Assembly (NCBI GenBank): GCA_905202115.1
Contig: CAJKQZ010000153.1
Coordinates: 1-5,914 of the forward strand
From: an uncultured Prevotellaceae bacterium
GTDB taxonomy: Bacteria; Bacteroidota; Bacteroidia; Bacteroidales; Bacteroidaceae
Direction: 5' to 3'
DNA: 5,914 nt
Shown here piece by piece: positions 1 to 5,846 of the stretch. The notes beneath the pieces were generated by a model. The model was not told the DNA's origin, searched no databases, and saw only the letters and a program-made list of their open reading frames with translations. The position numbers were made by a program, and so were the translations under genes. Each line of letters starts with the position of its first letter. Position 1 is the stretch's first letter.

Positions 1-55
1 TTGTATTTTCAATTTCCTGCGGGAAGTTTTTTACCGTGTAAAAAAATATTTTTTT
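1..55. repeat. Dispersed intergenic repeat, copy A (tail part, cut by window edge)
   Basis: These bases match 3939-3995 almost exactly. Both read TTGTATTTTCAATTT, then CTGCGGGAAG, then a T-run, a short AC/GT centre, an A-run, TAT and a T-run. Differences are one base at position 16 and a few bases in the centre. In the 3939 copy the tail follows a 44-base hairpin, so the matching hairpin of this copy may lie just left of the window. Within this copy TTTTTTAC (27-34) pairs with GTAAAAAA (38-45), and CCTGCG (16-21) pairs with CGCAGG (56-61), so the tail could fold by itself. Its function is unknown. Confidence 0.75.
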
Positions 56-406
56 CGCAGGAGGGAAAGTTTAAATTTTACAGTCCATGAAAATTTTAAG
101 GTGGTATATAATTTATTTCTCTTTTCCTTTTATGAGATTCTTTAGAAAAATACTTTACCGTGAAGATTAAGTTTTAAGTATTTATAATTTTAACGTAAAC
201 TAAAAAATGGTTATGGGTGAAATAGGAAAAATGTTTTTCTTACATTTGCGAATCATGGTATTGAAAGAATAAATACTAAGTATGATATGTTTAAAATATT
301 CTTAATGTAGTTCTTTATTAATAATTAATATTTTAAGTTGTACTATTTGCAGTTCAACAAATATTTTTGAAAGTAGGGATTTATATTATTGCTTAAAATA
401 ATTATT
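56..406. other. AT-rich non-coding leader upstream of the nuclease gene
   Basis: About 350 strongly AT-rich bases with no credible gene; ATGs at about 255 and 282 open only peptides of 5-7 codons. It holds two candidate promoter boxes (241-248 and near 341-349) and one copy of a 14-base direct repeat (186-199) that recurs at 1435-1448, beyond the nuclease gene. No riboswitch or RNA gene was recognised. Confidence 0.6.
241..248 (+). promoter_or_regulatory. Candidate Bacteroidales -7 box for the nuclease gene
   Basis: TACATTTG fits the TAnnTTTG -7 consensus of the Bacteroidetes primary sigma factor and is followed by CG, as is common. No clear TTTG-like -33 box lies 19-21 bases upstream, and the predicted leader would be about 150 bases. 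A weaker alternative is TACTATTTG at 341-349, which has one base too many in the spacer but would give a leader of about 50 bases. Confidence 0.35.
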
Positions 407-1330
407 ATGACTTTGCACGAATTAGTTCAAAAACGTATAGTTGAAGTTTGTGATAGTATGGGTTTACAAACTCAAGCAGAATATCGAGGAAAAGATTGGC
501 GGGCAGATGTATATGTGGAAAAAAGCACATCTATAAAATATGCTTTTGAAATTCAGATATCTCCGCAGTCATTGAAGAAGACACAAGAAAGACAGGCCAA
601 ATATATACGTGATGGTATTATCGGTTGTTGGCTATTTGAAAAAGAGCCGACAAAGCAAATTTTGGAAAAGGAAGATCTTCCTATATTTAAGTTAGCAACT
701 GAGGGAAATGAAATTTTTGTATCTTTAAAGAAAAGGAAAATTCTCCCTATAAATGTTTTCATAAAAGATTTTATACAAGGGAAAATAAGATTTTGTCATA
801 CTCTGAAGCCATTACCAAAAACTGAAATTTTGTTTGTGAGAATGGATTGTTGGAAATGTGGCGCTACAAATCATATATATTTTGTAGGTTCATGGCATTC
901 TGCATGTAATATAAAAATATGGCCTGAAGAGACAATGTGGGCTTCTGATAAGATTTCATTTCATCCTTGTATATTGAATAAAGTAAGGTCATATGCAGAA
1001 TCTGAACGTGGGAAGCATTTGAATTTAGCTACTGTTAAAGAACGATATAGTAAAACTATAGGCGATTCGTATATGTCTTTTGGATGTTCACGGTGTAATA
1101 GTATATTTGGAGATTGGTATGTGCGAGGAGAGTTTTTGGACGTTATGTATGGACGAGGAATAGTAGATAAATTCACTTTTGATATGGATATGGATTTAGA
1201 AATTTGTCTTAAAATTCCACATTGGTGTCATCCGGGAGAACATGATTTTTGTGAAAAGGAAGGAGAAATACATTCTAATATTACGCAAACTTATGAAATA
1301 GGGGATAATCTGTATGGTTATGATTGGTAA
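407..1330 (+). CDS. CoiA-like nuclease-domain protein with cysteine pairs
   Basis: The 307-residue protein begins with a domain resembling the nuclease-like part of competence protein CoiA (restriction-endonuclease fold). Visible landmarks are E25, the DWRADVY segment with D34, and AFEIQIS with E48 and Q50, followed by Q60, R62 and Y66 on a likely helix. D34 with E48-x-Q50 fits a PD-(D/E)xK-type metal site. The rest is less familiar. It has C148-x2-C151 and C227-x2-C230, which could form a split zinc ribbon, and a C-terminal C274/H275/H279/C282 cluster. No signal peptide or membrane segment is seen, so it is probably cytosolic and acts on DNA. The ATG at 407 is preferred to an in-frame TTG at 389. 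The gene stands alone, is clearly AT-rich and converges on the hydrolase gene, which suggests horizontal gain. A role in DNA uptake, repair or phage defence cannot be chosen from the sequence. Confidence 0.75.
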   Translation: MTLHELVQKRIVEVCDSMGLQTQAEYRGKDWRADVYVEKSTSIKYAFEIQISPQSLKKTQERQAKYIRDGIIGCWLFEKEPTKQILEKEDLPIFKLATEGNEIFVSLKKRKILPINVFIKDFIQGKIRFCHTLKPLPKTEILFVRMDCWKCGATNHIYFVGSWHSACNIKIWPEETMWASDKISFHPCILNKVRSYAESERGKHLNLATVKERYSKTIGDSYMSFGCSRCNSIFGDWYVRGEFLDVMYGRGIVDKFTFDMDMDLEICLKIPHWCHPGEHDFCEKEGEIHSNITQTYEIGDNLYGYDW

Positions 1331-1362
1331 ATATAGGGTCTTTTCATGTTAAAGATTTGAAG

Positions 1363-1424
1363 GTTCCGTAACATTGGCTGCAAAACGCGTTAAGAAATCG
1401 CGTATTCTTTAACGCGACCGGAAC
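1363..1424 (+). terminator. Nested stem downstream of the nuclease gene
   Basis: The outer arms GTTCCG (1363-1368) and CGGAAC (1419-1424) enclose a longer inner stem: CGCGTTAAGAA (1386-1396) pairs with TTCTTTAACGCG (1405-1416) with one bulged base, leaving the 8-base loop ATCGCGTA. It begins 33 bases after the nuclease stop codon, so an end-of-transcript role is plausible. There is no T-run after it, so it is not a classic intrinsic terminator; transcript-end protection or a structured RNA are alternatives. Confidence 0.35.
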
Positions 1425-1510
1425 TATCGAGTTAAATTTTAACGTAAAATGAGGAGTTAGGCATTTTTTGCGGCGGAATGGTATGCGGTTGTGAAACGCA
1501 TTTATCTTGT

Positions 1511-1535
1511 TGTACGTGGCAAAATGCTACGTGTA
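1511..1535 (+). other. Small stem-loop favouring plus-strand RNA
   Basis: TGTACGTGGC (1511-1520) pairs with GCTACGTGTA (1526-1535) around the loop AAAAT. The ten pairs include three G-U pairs on the plus strand; read on the minus strand these become A-C mismatches. That asymmetry points to the plus strand if the fold is real, though a stem of this size can occur by chance. Confidence 0.3.
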
Positions 1536-1587
1536 TACATAAGACAGTTTTTATAGTTGTGATGTGTACGAAAGGTTACGGGTCATG

Positions 1588-1631
1588 AAAAAATATGTCT
1601 GAGATATTTTAAATTATCTCAGACATATTTT
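1588..1631. repeat. Dispersed hairpin repeat, copy B; likely bidirectional terminator
   Basis: The perfect 17-base arms AAAATATGTCTGAGATA (1590-1606) and its complement (1615-1631) flank the 8-base spacer TTTTAAAT. The A-run on one side and T-run on the other suit intrinsic termination in either direction, here between convergent genes. The 44 bases match 3883-3926 with a single difference in the loop. A degenerate extra half, CCTCAGAGATAATT, follows at 1638-1651, and CTGCTGCGGGAAG (1657-1669) repeats the core of the tail seen in copies A and C. Confidence 0.8.
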
Positions 1632-1697
1632 AAAATACCTCAGAGATAATTTTTTTCTGCTGCGGGAAGAAAATTATATTCTTCGGAGGTGGGGTTG

Positions 1698-1737
1698 AAC
1701 ATCTATGGCATGAGAATTATCCCGTGCTATAGATGTT
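1698..1737. terminator. Stem-loop just past the GH99-like stop codon
   Basis: AACATCTAT (1698-1706) pairs perfectly with ATAGATGTT (1729-1737). Inside, GGCATG (1707-1712) continues pairing with CGTGCT (1723-1728) if two G-U pairs are allowed on the plus strand. Read as plus-strand RNA it is a stem of about 15 pairs followed by the T-rich stretch TGTTTGTTTTTC, which looks like an intrinsic terminator for leftward-to-rightward transcription. On the minus strand it starts 17 bases after the hydrolase stop codon but keeps only nine uninterrupted pairs and has no T-run. Confidence 0.5.
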
Positions 1738-1754
1738 TGTTTTTCGCGGGTTTG

Positions 1755-3689
1755 TTATCTGTTCCAGACGAAGCGGTAGTTGAAACGTCTGTTCGGGGCG
1801 GTGTCGCCTCCTATGGCGAGGCCGATAGGCGAGTCGAGATCGGCGGGATTGTCGGCCCATTTGAAATCGAACGTCATGGTTTTGCCTTTAAGTCCGAGAG
1901 CTTTCCGCGGAATTGTTATGACGAGCCTGTTGCCGGCGATGTCGGCTTTTACATCGGCCGCCTTTTTCCATTCGTTGCCGGAGCGGGCGAGCAGTTGCCC
2001 GTTGTTTACCATGAAATCATAGCCGTGCCAGCCGGTTGCGCTGTTCTTGTCGGCGTCGATAAAGAGAAGCATCCAGCCTTCGGGCTCGGGCTGTGTGAGA
2101 GCGGCGGCGGTCTCGACGCAGAACAGTATCTCCTTGCGCGTAACTCCCACTTTGGCGAGCACTATGTCGTTGCGCCCAAGTTTGTCGGTGTAGTGCAGTT
2201 GGGCATATCCGTTGTAGTCGCGGTGAACTATGTCGCCACGCGTGTCGCGGTACTCTGTCGGAGTGTTTTCCCACGAGGTGAAGTAGCCCTTGTTTGCGGG
2301 AATCTCGCGCACTCCCTTGTAGCGCCGTATGTTGGCTATCATCTGCATGTAGTAGTTGTCGGTGTATCCGCCTTTCATGGGGGCGATTGTGCGGTTGAAC
2401 TCTTCGTTGTACTGGTCTACGAAGAGGAAGTTGCTCTTACGGCCGAGGAATTGGCAGTCCATTGCGTATTTTCCTGCCGACCACTCGTTCCAGTCGTTAA
2501 GGTAGATGAATTCAGGGTCTACGCTTAACGCTTCGTCCCAGCGGTCTTGGAAGTAAATGCCGTGGGCCGTGGGACGGCTTTCCACCTTGCCTGTGGCGGG
2601 TACTAAGGTGGGCACAGGCATGTCGTGCTCGTCGAGCGTGGGTTGTCCGGTGCTTATCCGCCATGATTTTCCTATCATGGTCGATGAGTGCTGGGCAGGA
2701 GTTACGGCGAATTCCTCGAGCCGGCCTTTCCATGTCGATGTGCGTTCGCGCGGCGAGAGTTTCTGTACGTTCTTGTCGCCGAGGTCTTGCCCGAAGCTCC
2801 AGTTTCCTTCTCCTCCTATGAAGCGTTTGTTTGCCCAGCGGTAGTATCCCCACCACATGTTGCGCAGACTGAAGAAATCTGTTATGTATTTAGGATAATA
2901 TGTCAGTTGTTTGCGGGTGTATAGCGTGTCGCCGTGGTGCGGGTTTGCGGGATTCGTGACGGCGTCGGGGTCGTACAGATAGTTGTCGTGGCCTTTGTAT
3001 CCTGCTCCGTTGGCATCGCATGTAGGGTCGGCGTTGTAGAGCAGCAGGGGTTTGCCGTCGCGATAATACCACAGGTCTTTGTAGCGGCTGTCCTTGTATA
3101 CTTTGTCGTAGAGTTCCTGTACGGAAAGAATCATATTGCCGTTGAACGACCAGAAACAGAACTTGGGCACCTTGTTTCCGTCGGCTTTCATCTCGCTCAT
3201 CACCTTCCACAGGGCTTCCCAGGCGTTCCAGTAGCGCACTCCGTTGGTTACGTCGAGAATAAGCACGTCCACACCGGCGTCGGCGAGCATGGAGACGTCG
3301 TGGCGTATTACGTAGGGGTCGGCCGAGAGAAAGTATCCCATTTCGGGCTCTCCCCAGTGAAAGGAACTGACTGTCCAGCTTTTGCTGTTGCCGTCGAGGC
3401 GTGCCGACGGGTCGCGTTCCAGCACTTTTGTAACGTCGCCGTCATAGGGTGCCGGCATGTTGTAGAGACCTTCGTTGTGCCATGTTACGTAGAAGATTCC
3501 CACTTCGCGCGGTTTGTCGGTCTTGGGTTTTCCTGCCTCGGTTTGTGTCGGCTCTACGCGTCCAGCTCCGTCGGTAGCCACCCATGTGTCGGGATATATG
3601 TCCCAGGCGGGCGGGTTTCCGGTCTGCGATACTGCCGTTGCCCATGCAATGGCGCAGGCAAGCGTTGTTGTTATGGTTTTAAGTTTCAT
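1755..3689 (-). CDS. Secreted GH71/GH99-like TIM-barrel protein with C-terminal beta-sandwich
   Basis: The 644-residue protein starts with a signal peptide (about 1-21, probably cut before Q22), so it is exported to the periplasm or cell surface. Residues about 60-460 resemble the GH71/GH99/WbsX-like barrel superfamily: strand starts GIFYVTW (64-70), DVLILDVTNG (141-150) and KFCFWSFNG (176-184), and the signature YLNDWNEW (396-403) with E402 as a likely catalytic acid. The second Glu of the GH99 EWxEG motif is Ala405 here, so true GH99 endo-mannosidase activity should not be assumed. Residues about 485-644 form a CBM9/DOMON-like beta-sandwich, shown by IDADKNSATGWHGYDF (544-559), a possible calcium loop. 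The start at 3689 is chosen because the signal peptide begins there; the ORF stays open to 3884, but that extension runs through intergenic repeats. I recall a Bacteroidales family under a DUF5010-type name that may fit. The exact substrate is unknown; an alpha-linked glycan is likely. Confidence 0.8.
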   Translation of the reverse strand: MKLKTITTTLACAIAWATAVSQTGNPPAWDIYPDTWVATDGAGRVEPTQTEAGKPKTDKPREVGIFYVTWHNEGLYNMPAPYDGDVTKVLERDPSARLDGNSKSWTVSSFHWGEPEMGYFLSADPYVIRHDVSMLADAGVDVLILDVTNGVRYWNAWEALWKVMSEMKADGNKVPKFCFWSFNGNMILSVQELYDKVYKDSRYKDLWYYRDGKPLLLYNADPTCDANGAGYKGHDNYLYDPDAVTNPANPHHGDTLYTRKQLTYYPKYITDFFSLRNMWWGYYRWANKRFIGGEGNWSFGQDLGDKNVQKLSPRERTSTWKGRLEEFAVTPAQHSSTMIGKSWRISTGQPTLDEHDMPVPTLVPATGKVESRPTAHGIYFQDRWDEALSVDPEFIYLNDWNEWSAGKYAMDCQFLGRKSNFLFVDQYNEEFNRTIAPMKGGYTDNYYMQMIANIRRYKGVREIPANKGYFTSWENTPTEYRDTRGDIVHRDYNGYAQLHYTDKLGRNDIVLAKVGVTRKEILFCVETAAALTQPEPEGWMLLFIDADKNSATGWHGYDFMVNNGQLLARSGNEWKKAADVKADIAGNRLVITIPRKALGLKGKTMTFDFKWADNPADLDSPIGLAIGGDTAPNRRFNYRFVWNR

Positions 3690-3742
3690 AGTTGTTGTTT
3701 TATATGTTGTGTGCCTGTCTTCGCGGCTTGTGTGGCGCACGG

Positions 3743-3772
3743 GTGCAAAGAAGCGTGGCTCTGTTAGAGATG
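3743..3772. repeat. Shared block beside the 9-base array, GH99-side copy
   Basis: GTGCAAAGAAGCGTGGCTC leads into the array, separated from it by an 11-base insert absent from the other copy. At 5847-5867 the corresponding sequence is GTGTAAAAAGTGTGGCTCCGG, which runs straight into TTAAGGTCTTTA. The order (block, then array) and the orientation toward the downstream hydrolase gene are the same at both sites, so block and array appear to be one composite element. Confidence 0.55.
3746..3753 (-). promoter_or_regulatory. Weak -7-like box upstream of the GH99-like gene
   Basis: Read on the minus strand this is CTTCTTTG followed by CAC; it keeps the TTTG half of TAnnTTTG but lacks the leading TA. 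It sits 57 bases before the start codon, and no -33 box is clear. The matching position upstream of GH20 reads CTTTTTAC, so this may be part of the shared repeat block rather than a promoter. The bases just before the start codon are A-rich (AAAACAACAACT), as usual for Bacteroidetes. Confidence 0.2.
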
Positions 3773-3811
3773 TTAAGGTCTTTAGTGACTTTAAAGTCTT
3801 TAAAGACTCTA
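3773..3811. repeat. 9-base-period palindromic array upstream of the GH99-like gene
   Basis: TTA recurs at 3773, 3782, 3791 and 3800, and a variant CTA at 3809, giving units such as AGTCTTTAA spaced exactly 9 bases apart. The array includes two exact palindromes, GACTTTAAAGTC (3787-3798) and AGTCTTTAAAGACT (3795-3808). Because 9 is a multiple of 3 the array stays open in frame and would read as Leu-Lys-Thr/Ser triplets in an upstream extension of the hydrolase ORF. I take that extension to be non-coding. Confidence 0.65.
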
Positions 3812-3882
3812 AATCCGTAGGGTTTTGCAGACAAAAACGGTCAGCCAGTAAGCACTTGAAAATCAGTGTGTGTATATGTAGC

Positions 3883-3926
3883 AAAAAATATGTCTGAGAT
3901 ATTTTGAATTATCTCAGACATATTTT
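3883..3926. repeat. Dispersed hairpin repeat, copy C; likely terminator for GH20
   Basis: The perfect 17-base arms (3885-3901 and 3910-3926) flank TTTTGAAT and match copy B except for one loop base. On the minus strand the hairpin ends in ATATTTTTTGC, a reasonable intrinsic terminator about 170 bases past the GH20 stop codon. On the plus strand a T-run also follows the stem, so it could stop transcription from either side. Confidence 0.8.
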
Positions 3927-3938
3927 CGATTATCTCCC

Positions 3939-3995
3939 TTGTATTTTCAATTTGCTGCGGGAAGTTTTTTACATGTACAAAAAAATATTTTTTTT
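3939..3995. repeat. Dispersed intergenic repeat tail, copy C
   Basis: TTGTATTTTCAATTT, GCTGCGGGAAG, then a T-run, ACATGTAC, an A-run, TAT and a T-run. It matches positions 1-55 with only a few differences and lies 12 bases right of the copy C hairpin. Together, hairpin plus tail make a composite element of about 113 bases (3883-3995). Confidence 0.75.
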
Positions 3996-4075
3996 CTTGC
4001 TACCGGTTTTGAATAAAACTTATTACCGCCGGTTTTTCTGCCGTAACGGTTTCATTCAATATCCTGCCCGCATTG

Positions 4076-4093
4076 AAATATGTCTGTGATATT
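4076..4093. repeat. Half copy (D) of the hairpin repeat next to the GH20 stop codon
   Basis: AAATATGTCTGTGATATT differs at one base from the left arm of copies B and C, and no matching right arm follows. It lies one base from the GH20 stop codon, so the element appears to end, or to have been cut, at the gene boundary. It could be a relic, or an arm that competes for pairing with copy C. Confidence 0.55.
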
Positions 4094-4094
4094 C

Positions 4095-5720
4095 TTATTT
4101 TGGTTCCTCGGTTTTCCCCATAGAGAAGGAAGGTTGCCCTACGAAGAAGCCTTTTTGTTTCCAAAGCTGCTCTATCGGTGTAACACGTCTTACGAAATCG
4201 GCATAGTTTTTGAGCCTGTCGGGAGTCCAGCCGCATTCGGCGTAGGCACCTATGCGGGGGAAAGTCTGGAAATAGATACGCTGTGCCGTAGGAGTGCGTT
4301 CGCCCCACATCTGGCAGCCGCAGCCTAATACTTTTGCCTTCTGTTCTCCGGTGAGCCCGTCGAAGTAAGGATTGAAGCTGTAGGCGTGGTCTACAGGTAT
4401 GGAATTGTAGTCGTAGTCGAGGTAGGTGTAGAGCCTGTTCGAGTTTACCACCTGATAGCCTTTGGCTATGGCTTTCTTGGCGAACTCCGTGGAGCCGTCC
4501 CAGAACTGCACGAGGGTTCCGGGTTTGAGCTGTACGGCCGAGTTCTCCTCGCGGTTGGCCTCGTTGTGCACATTGTCGCCGGTTATTTCGTTCCAGCCAA
4601 TTATTTTCACGCCTTTTTTCTCGAGATATCCGGCTAATTCGTTTATTGCATAGAGCTGCATGTCGGCGTATGTGTGCAGGCCGTGTTCTTTCATGAAGGC
4701 TTTTATCGCAGAATTGTTTTCCCAACGTGCGTAGCTGGCTTCGTCGCCGCCGATGTGGACTATTTTCGACGGGAAGAGCTTGCACACCTGGTCGAGCACG
4801 GTGTGTATGAATTTTTCATACTCGGGCGAGATTACGTTGTAGAGTGCGTATCCTTCGTCCTTGCCGTCGTCGCGTTTGGTCTGGAGTTCGGGATACACTC
4901 TTGTGGCAGCGGTGCAGTGGGCGGGCACTTCAATCTCGGGGATTATGCGTATTCCGCGTTCGGCAGCGTATTCTACGATTTCCTTAATCTCGTTCTGCGT
5001 GTAGTATGAGCGTTCGCGGCCGGGATATATTTTCTGCCATTCCTCTTTTCCCGGGAACCAGTGGGAAAAGTCGCTCAGAGAGCCTTCTTCCGTGAGTTTG
5101 GGGTAGCCTTTTATCTCGATTCTCCATCCCGGGTCGTCAACGAGGTGCCAGTGGAAGGTATTCATCTTTAGACGTACCATTTCGTTGAGCATGCGTTTCA
5201 CCATTTCCTTGCCGTGAAAGTGACGGCTTTCGTCGAGCATGAAACTGCGGAAGCCGAATTCGGGCCAGTCGCTTATCGTGCACACGGCGGCAATGTAGTT
5301 TCCGTCGGTTTTTTTGAGCAATTGGCGTATTGTTTCTATGGCATAGATTGCGCCGCTGCGTGTTCGCGCTACGGCGGAAATTGCGGGCGTGGCCTTGTCG
5401 CTTACAGTGAGAATGTAGCCTTCGTTATGGCTCACTTCCTTAGCGTTGAGGGTTATTGCCATGTCGGCCTGTTGAGCTTTTTTTACGAATACGGGAGTTA
5501 TTCCCATTTCTCCGAACTGTGCCGATATGTAGTCGTTTGTGATTTTGGCTTTTGTGTCGATGTATATTTTAGGGTTGGCCGAGATCGATACCGTTCCGGG
5601 ATTGAGGTACACTTCCCGAGGCTGTGGAACGATTGTTATTTGTGCAGCACATTCTGCAGGCTGAAATACGGCGAGGGCAGCGCACAATGACGCCGCAAGC
5701 ATTTTGATTTTTGTTTTCAT
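4095..5720 (-). CDS. Secreted GH20 beta-N-acetylhexosaminidase
   Basis: The 541-residue enzyme removes terminal beta-linked GlcNAc or GalNAc by substrate-assisted catalysis. A signal peptide (1-26, probable cut before Q27) exports it. Cys24 is not in a lipobox, so it is not an obvious lipoprotein. Residues about 28-150 form the N-terminal GH20b domain and about 154-502 the catalytic barrel. The catalytic pair is D326-E327 in HIGGDEA (322-328). From family knowledge the substrate-pocket residues are also present: R158, D195 in HWHLVDDPGWR, W376 (GWNEI), W407 (VQFWDG), Y433/D435 (YLDY), W472 and E474 (MWGE). The protein ends about 40 residues after the barrel with no binding module, so it is a compact, intact family member. 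The ATG at 5720 is chosen because it starts the signal peptide and a strong promoter lies just upstream; an in-frame start at 5774 would lie within that promoter. Likely substrates are host mucin or N-glycans, or chitooligosaccharides. Confidence 0.95.
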   Translation of the reverse strand: MKTKIKMLAASLCAALAVFQPAECAAQITIVPQPREVYLNPGTVSISANPKIYIDTKAKITNDYISAQFGEMGITPVFVKKAQQADMAITLNAKEVSHNEGYILTVSDKATPAISAVARTRSGAIYAIETIRQLLKKTDGNYIAAVCTISDWPEFGFRSFMLDESRHFHGKEMVKRMLNEMVRLKMNTFHWHLVDDPGWRIEIKGYPKLTEEGSLSDFSHWFPGKEEWQKIYPGRERSYYTQNEIKEIVEYAAERGIRIIPEIEVPAHCTAATRVYPELQTKRDDGKDEGYALYNVISPEYEKFIHTVLDQVCKLFPSKIVHIGGDEASYARWENNSAIKAFMKEHGLHTYADMQLYAINELAGYLEKKGVKIIGWNEITGDNVHNEANREENSAVQLKPGTLVQFWDGSTEFAKKAIAKGYQVVNSNRLYTYLDYDYNSIPVDHAYSFNPYFDGLTGEQKAKVLGCGCQMWGERTPTAQRIYFQTFPRIGAYAECGWTPDRLKNYADFVRRVTPIEQLWKQKGFFVGQPSFSMGKTEEPK

Positions 5721-5744
5721 AAAGGTTTTTGCATTTGTTTTTCG

Positions 5745-5775
5745 CAAAGATAAAGGATTGTTGACAATTTGCAAT
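5745..5775 (-). promoter_or_regulatory. Bacteroidales-type promoter for the GH20 gene
   Basis: On the minus strand ATTG (5772-5775) is followed by 19 bases and then TATCTTTG (5745-5752), which closely fits the TTTG / 19-21 / TAnnTTTG promoter of Bacteroidetes. Transcription would start near 5738, leaving a leader of about 18 bases before the ATG at 5720. The spacer holds the inverted repeat ATTGTTGACAAT (5757-5768), where a regulator could bind. Confidence 0.75.
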
Positions 5776-5782
5776 GAATACG

Positions 5783-5808
5783 TATGCCGAAAAGCTTTTC
5801 CGGCAGTA
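5783..5808. other. Inverted repeat upstream of the GH20 promoter
   Basis: TGCCG (5785-5789) pairs with CGGCA (5801-5805); AAAAGCTTTT between them is itself a palindrome, and TA/TA outside extends the stem past a bulged G. A run of seven T follows at 5812-5818 on the plus strand, so it resembles an intrinsic terminator in that direction, although no plus-strand gene precedes it. It could instead be a regulatory site or a relic. Confidence 0.3.
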
Positions 5809-5846
5809 TGGTTTTTTTAGGCCTTTTGGAAAATCGGGGGCGGCGT

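Larger units (their letters stand above)
1331..1754. other. Convergent intergenic region rich in inverted repeats
   Basis: This 424-base gap lies between the ends of the convergent nuclease and GH99-like genes and holds no convincing ORF. Successive inverted repeats are a nested stem at 1363-1424, ATGCG/CGCAT at 1483-1501, a 10-pair stem at 1511-1535, the repeated hairpin at 1588-1631 and a stem at 1698-1737. Two of them gain G-U pairs only when read as plus-strand RNA. Transcription termination for both genes is the simplest role; a structured plus-strand RNA is a more speculative reading. Confidence 0.5.
3690..4094. other. Repeat-rich intergenic region between the two hydrolase genes
   Basis: This 405-base gap separates two co-directional genes and has no convincing ORF. 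On the minus strand, from the GH20 stop onward, it contains a half copy of the hairpin repeat, a weak ACCGG/CCGGT structure (about 4004-4034), the tail repeat, the full hairpin, the 9-base-period array, a GTGGCTC block and an A-rich leader. The length and the hairpin suggest that the downstream gene has its own promoter rather than sharing an operon with GH20. Confidence 0.6.

Noticed and set aside
389..406. Upstream TTG start for the nuclease gene
   Set aside because: It would add only MLKIII before an ATG at 407 that starts a sensible helix; TTG starts are uncommon, and the bases ahead of the ATG are AT-rich as expected for a Bacteroidetes start.
1689..2528. Long plus-strand ORF of 279 codons
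   Set aside because: It lies antisense to the GH99-like gene, has a Val/Gly/Ala-rich composition typical of reverse-frame translation and shows no domain.
2934..3767. Long plus-strand ORF of 277 codons
   Set aside because: It is antisense to the same gene, with a Val/Cys/Gly-rich composition and no recognisable motif; it exists because the opposite frame of a GC-richer gene is open.
3773..3811. CRISPR array
   Set aside because: The repeat unit is only 9 bases with no unique spacers, and no cas gene is present.
3690..3884. Extension of the GH99-like ORF by 65 residues
   Set aside because: The extension runs through the 9-base array and the shared block, giving Leu-Lys-Thr/Ser repeats, and would bury a clear signal peptide inside the protein.
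3904..4089. Plus-strand ORF of 61 codons between the hydrolase genes
   Set aside because: It is made almost wholly of the hairpin and tail repeats and low-complexity T-runs; no start signal is visible.
4000..4785. Minus-strand ORF of 261 codons overlapping GH20
   Set aside because: It is an out-of-frame shadow of the GH20 catalytic region, rich in Arg and His, with no start signal.
5721..5774. Extension of the GH20 ORF by 18 residues
   Set aside because: The strong promoter at 5745-5775 lies within this stretch, and the signal peptide starts at the ATG at 5720.
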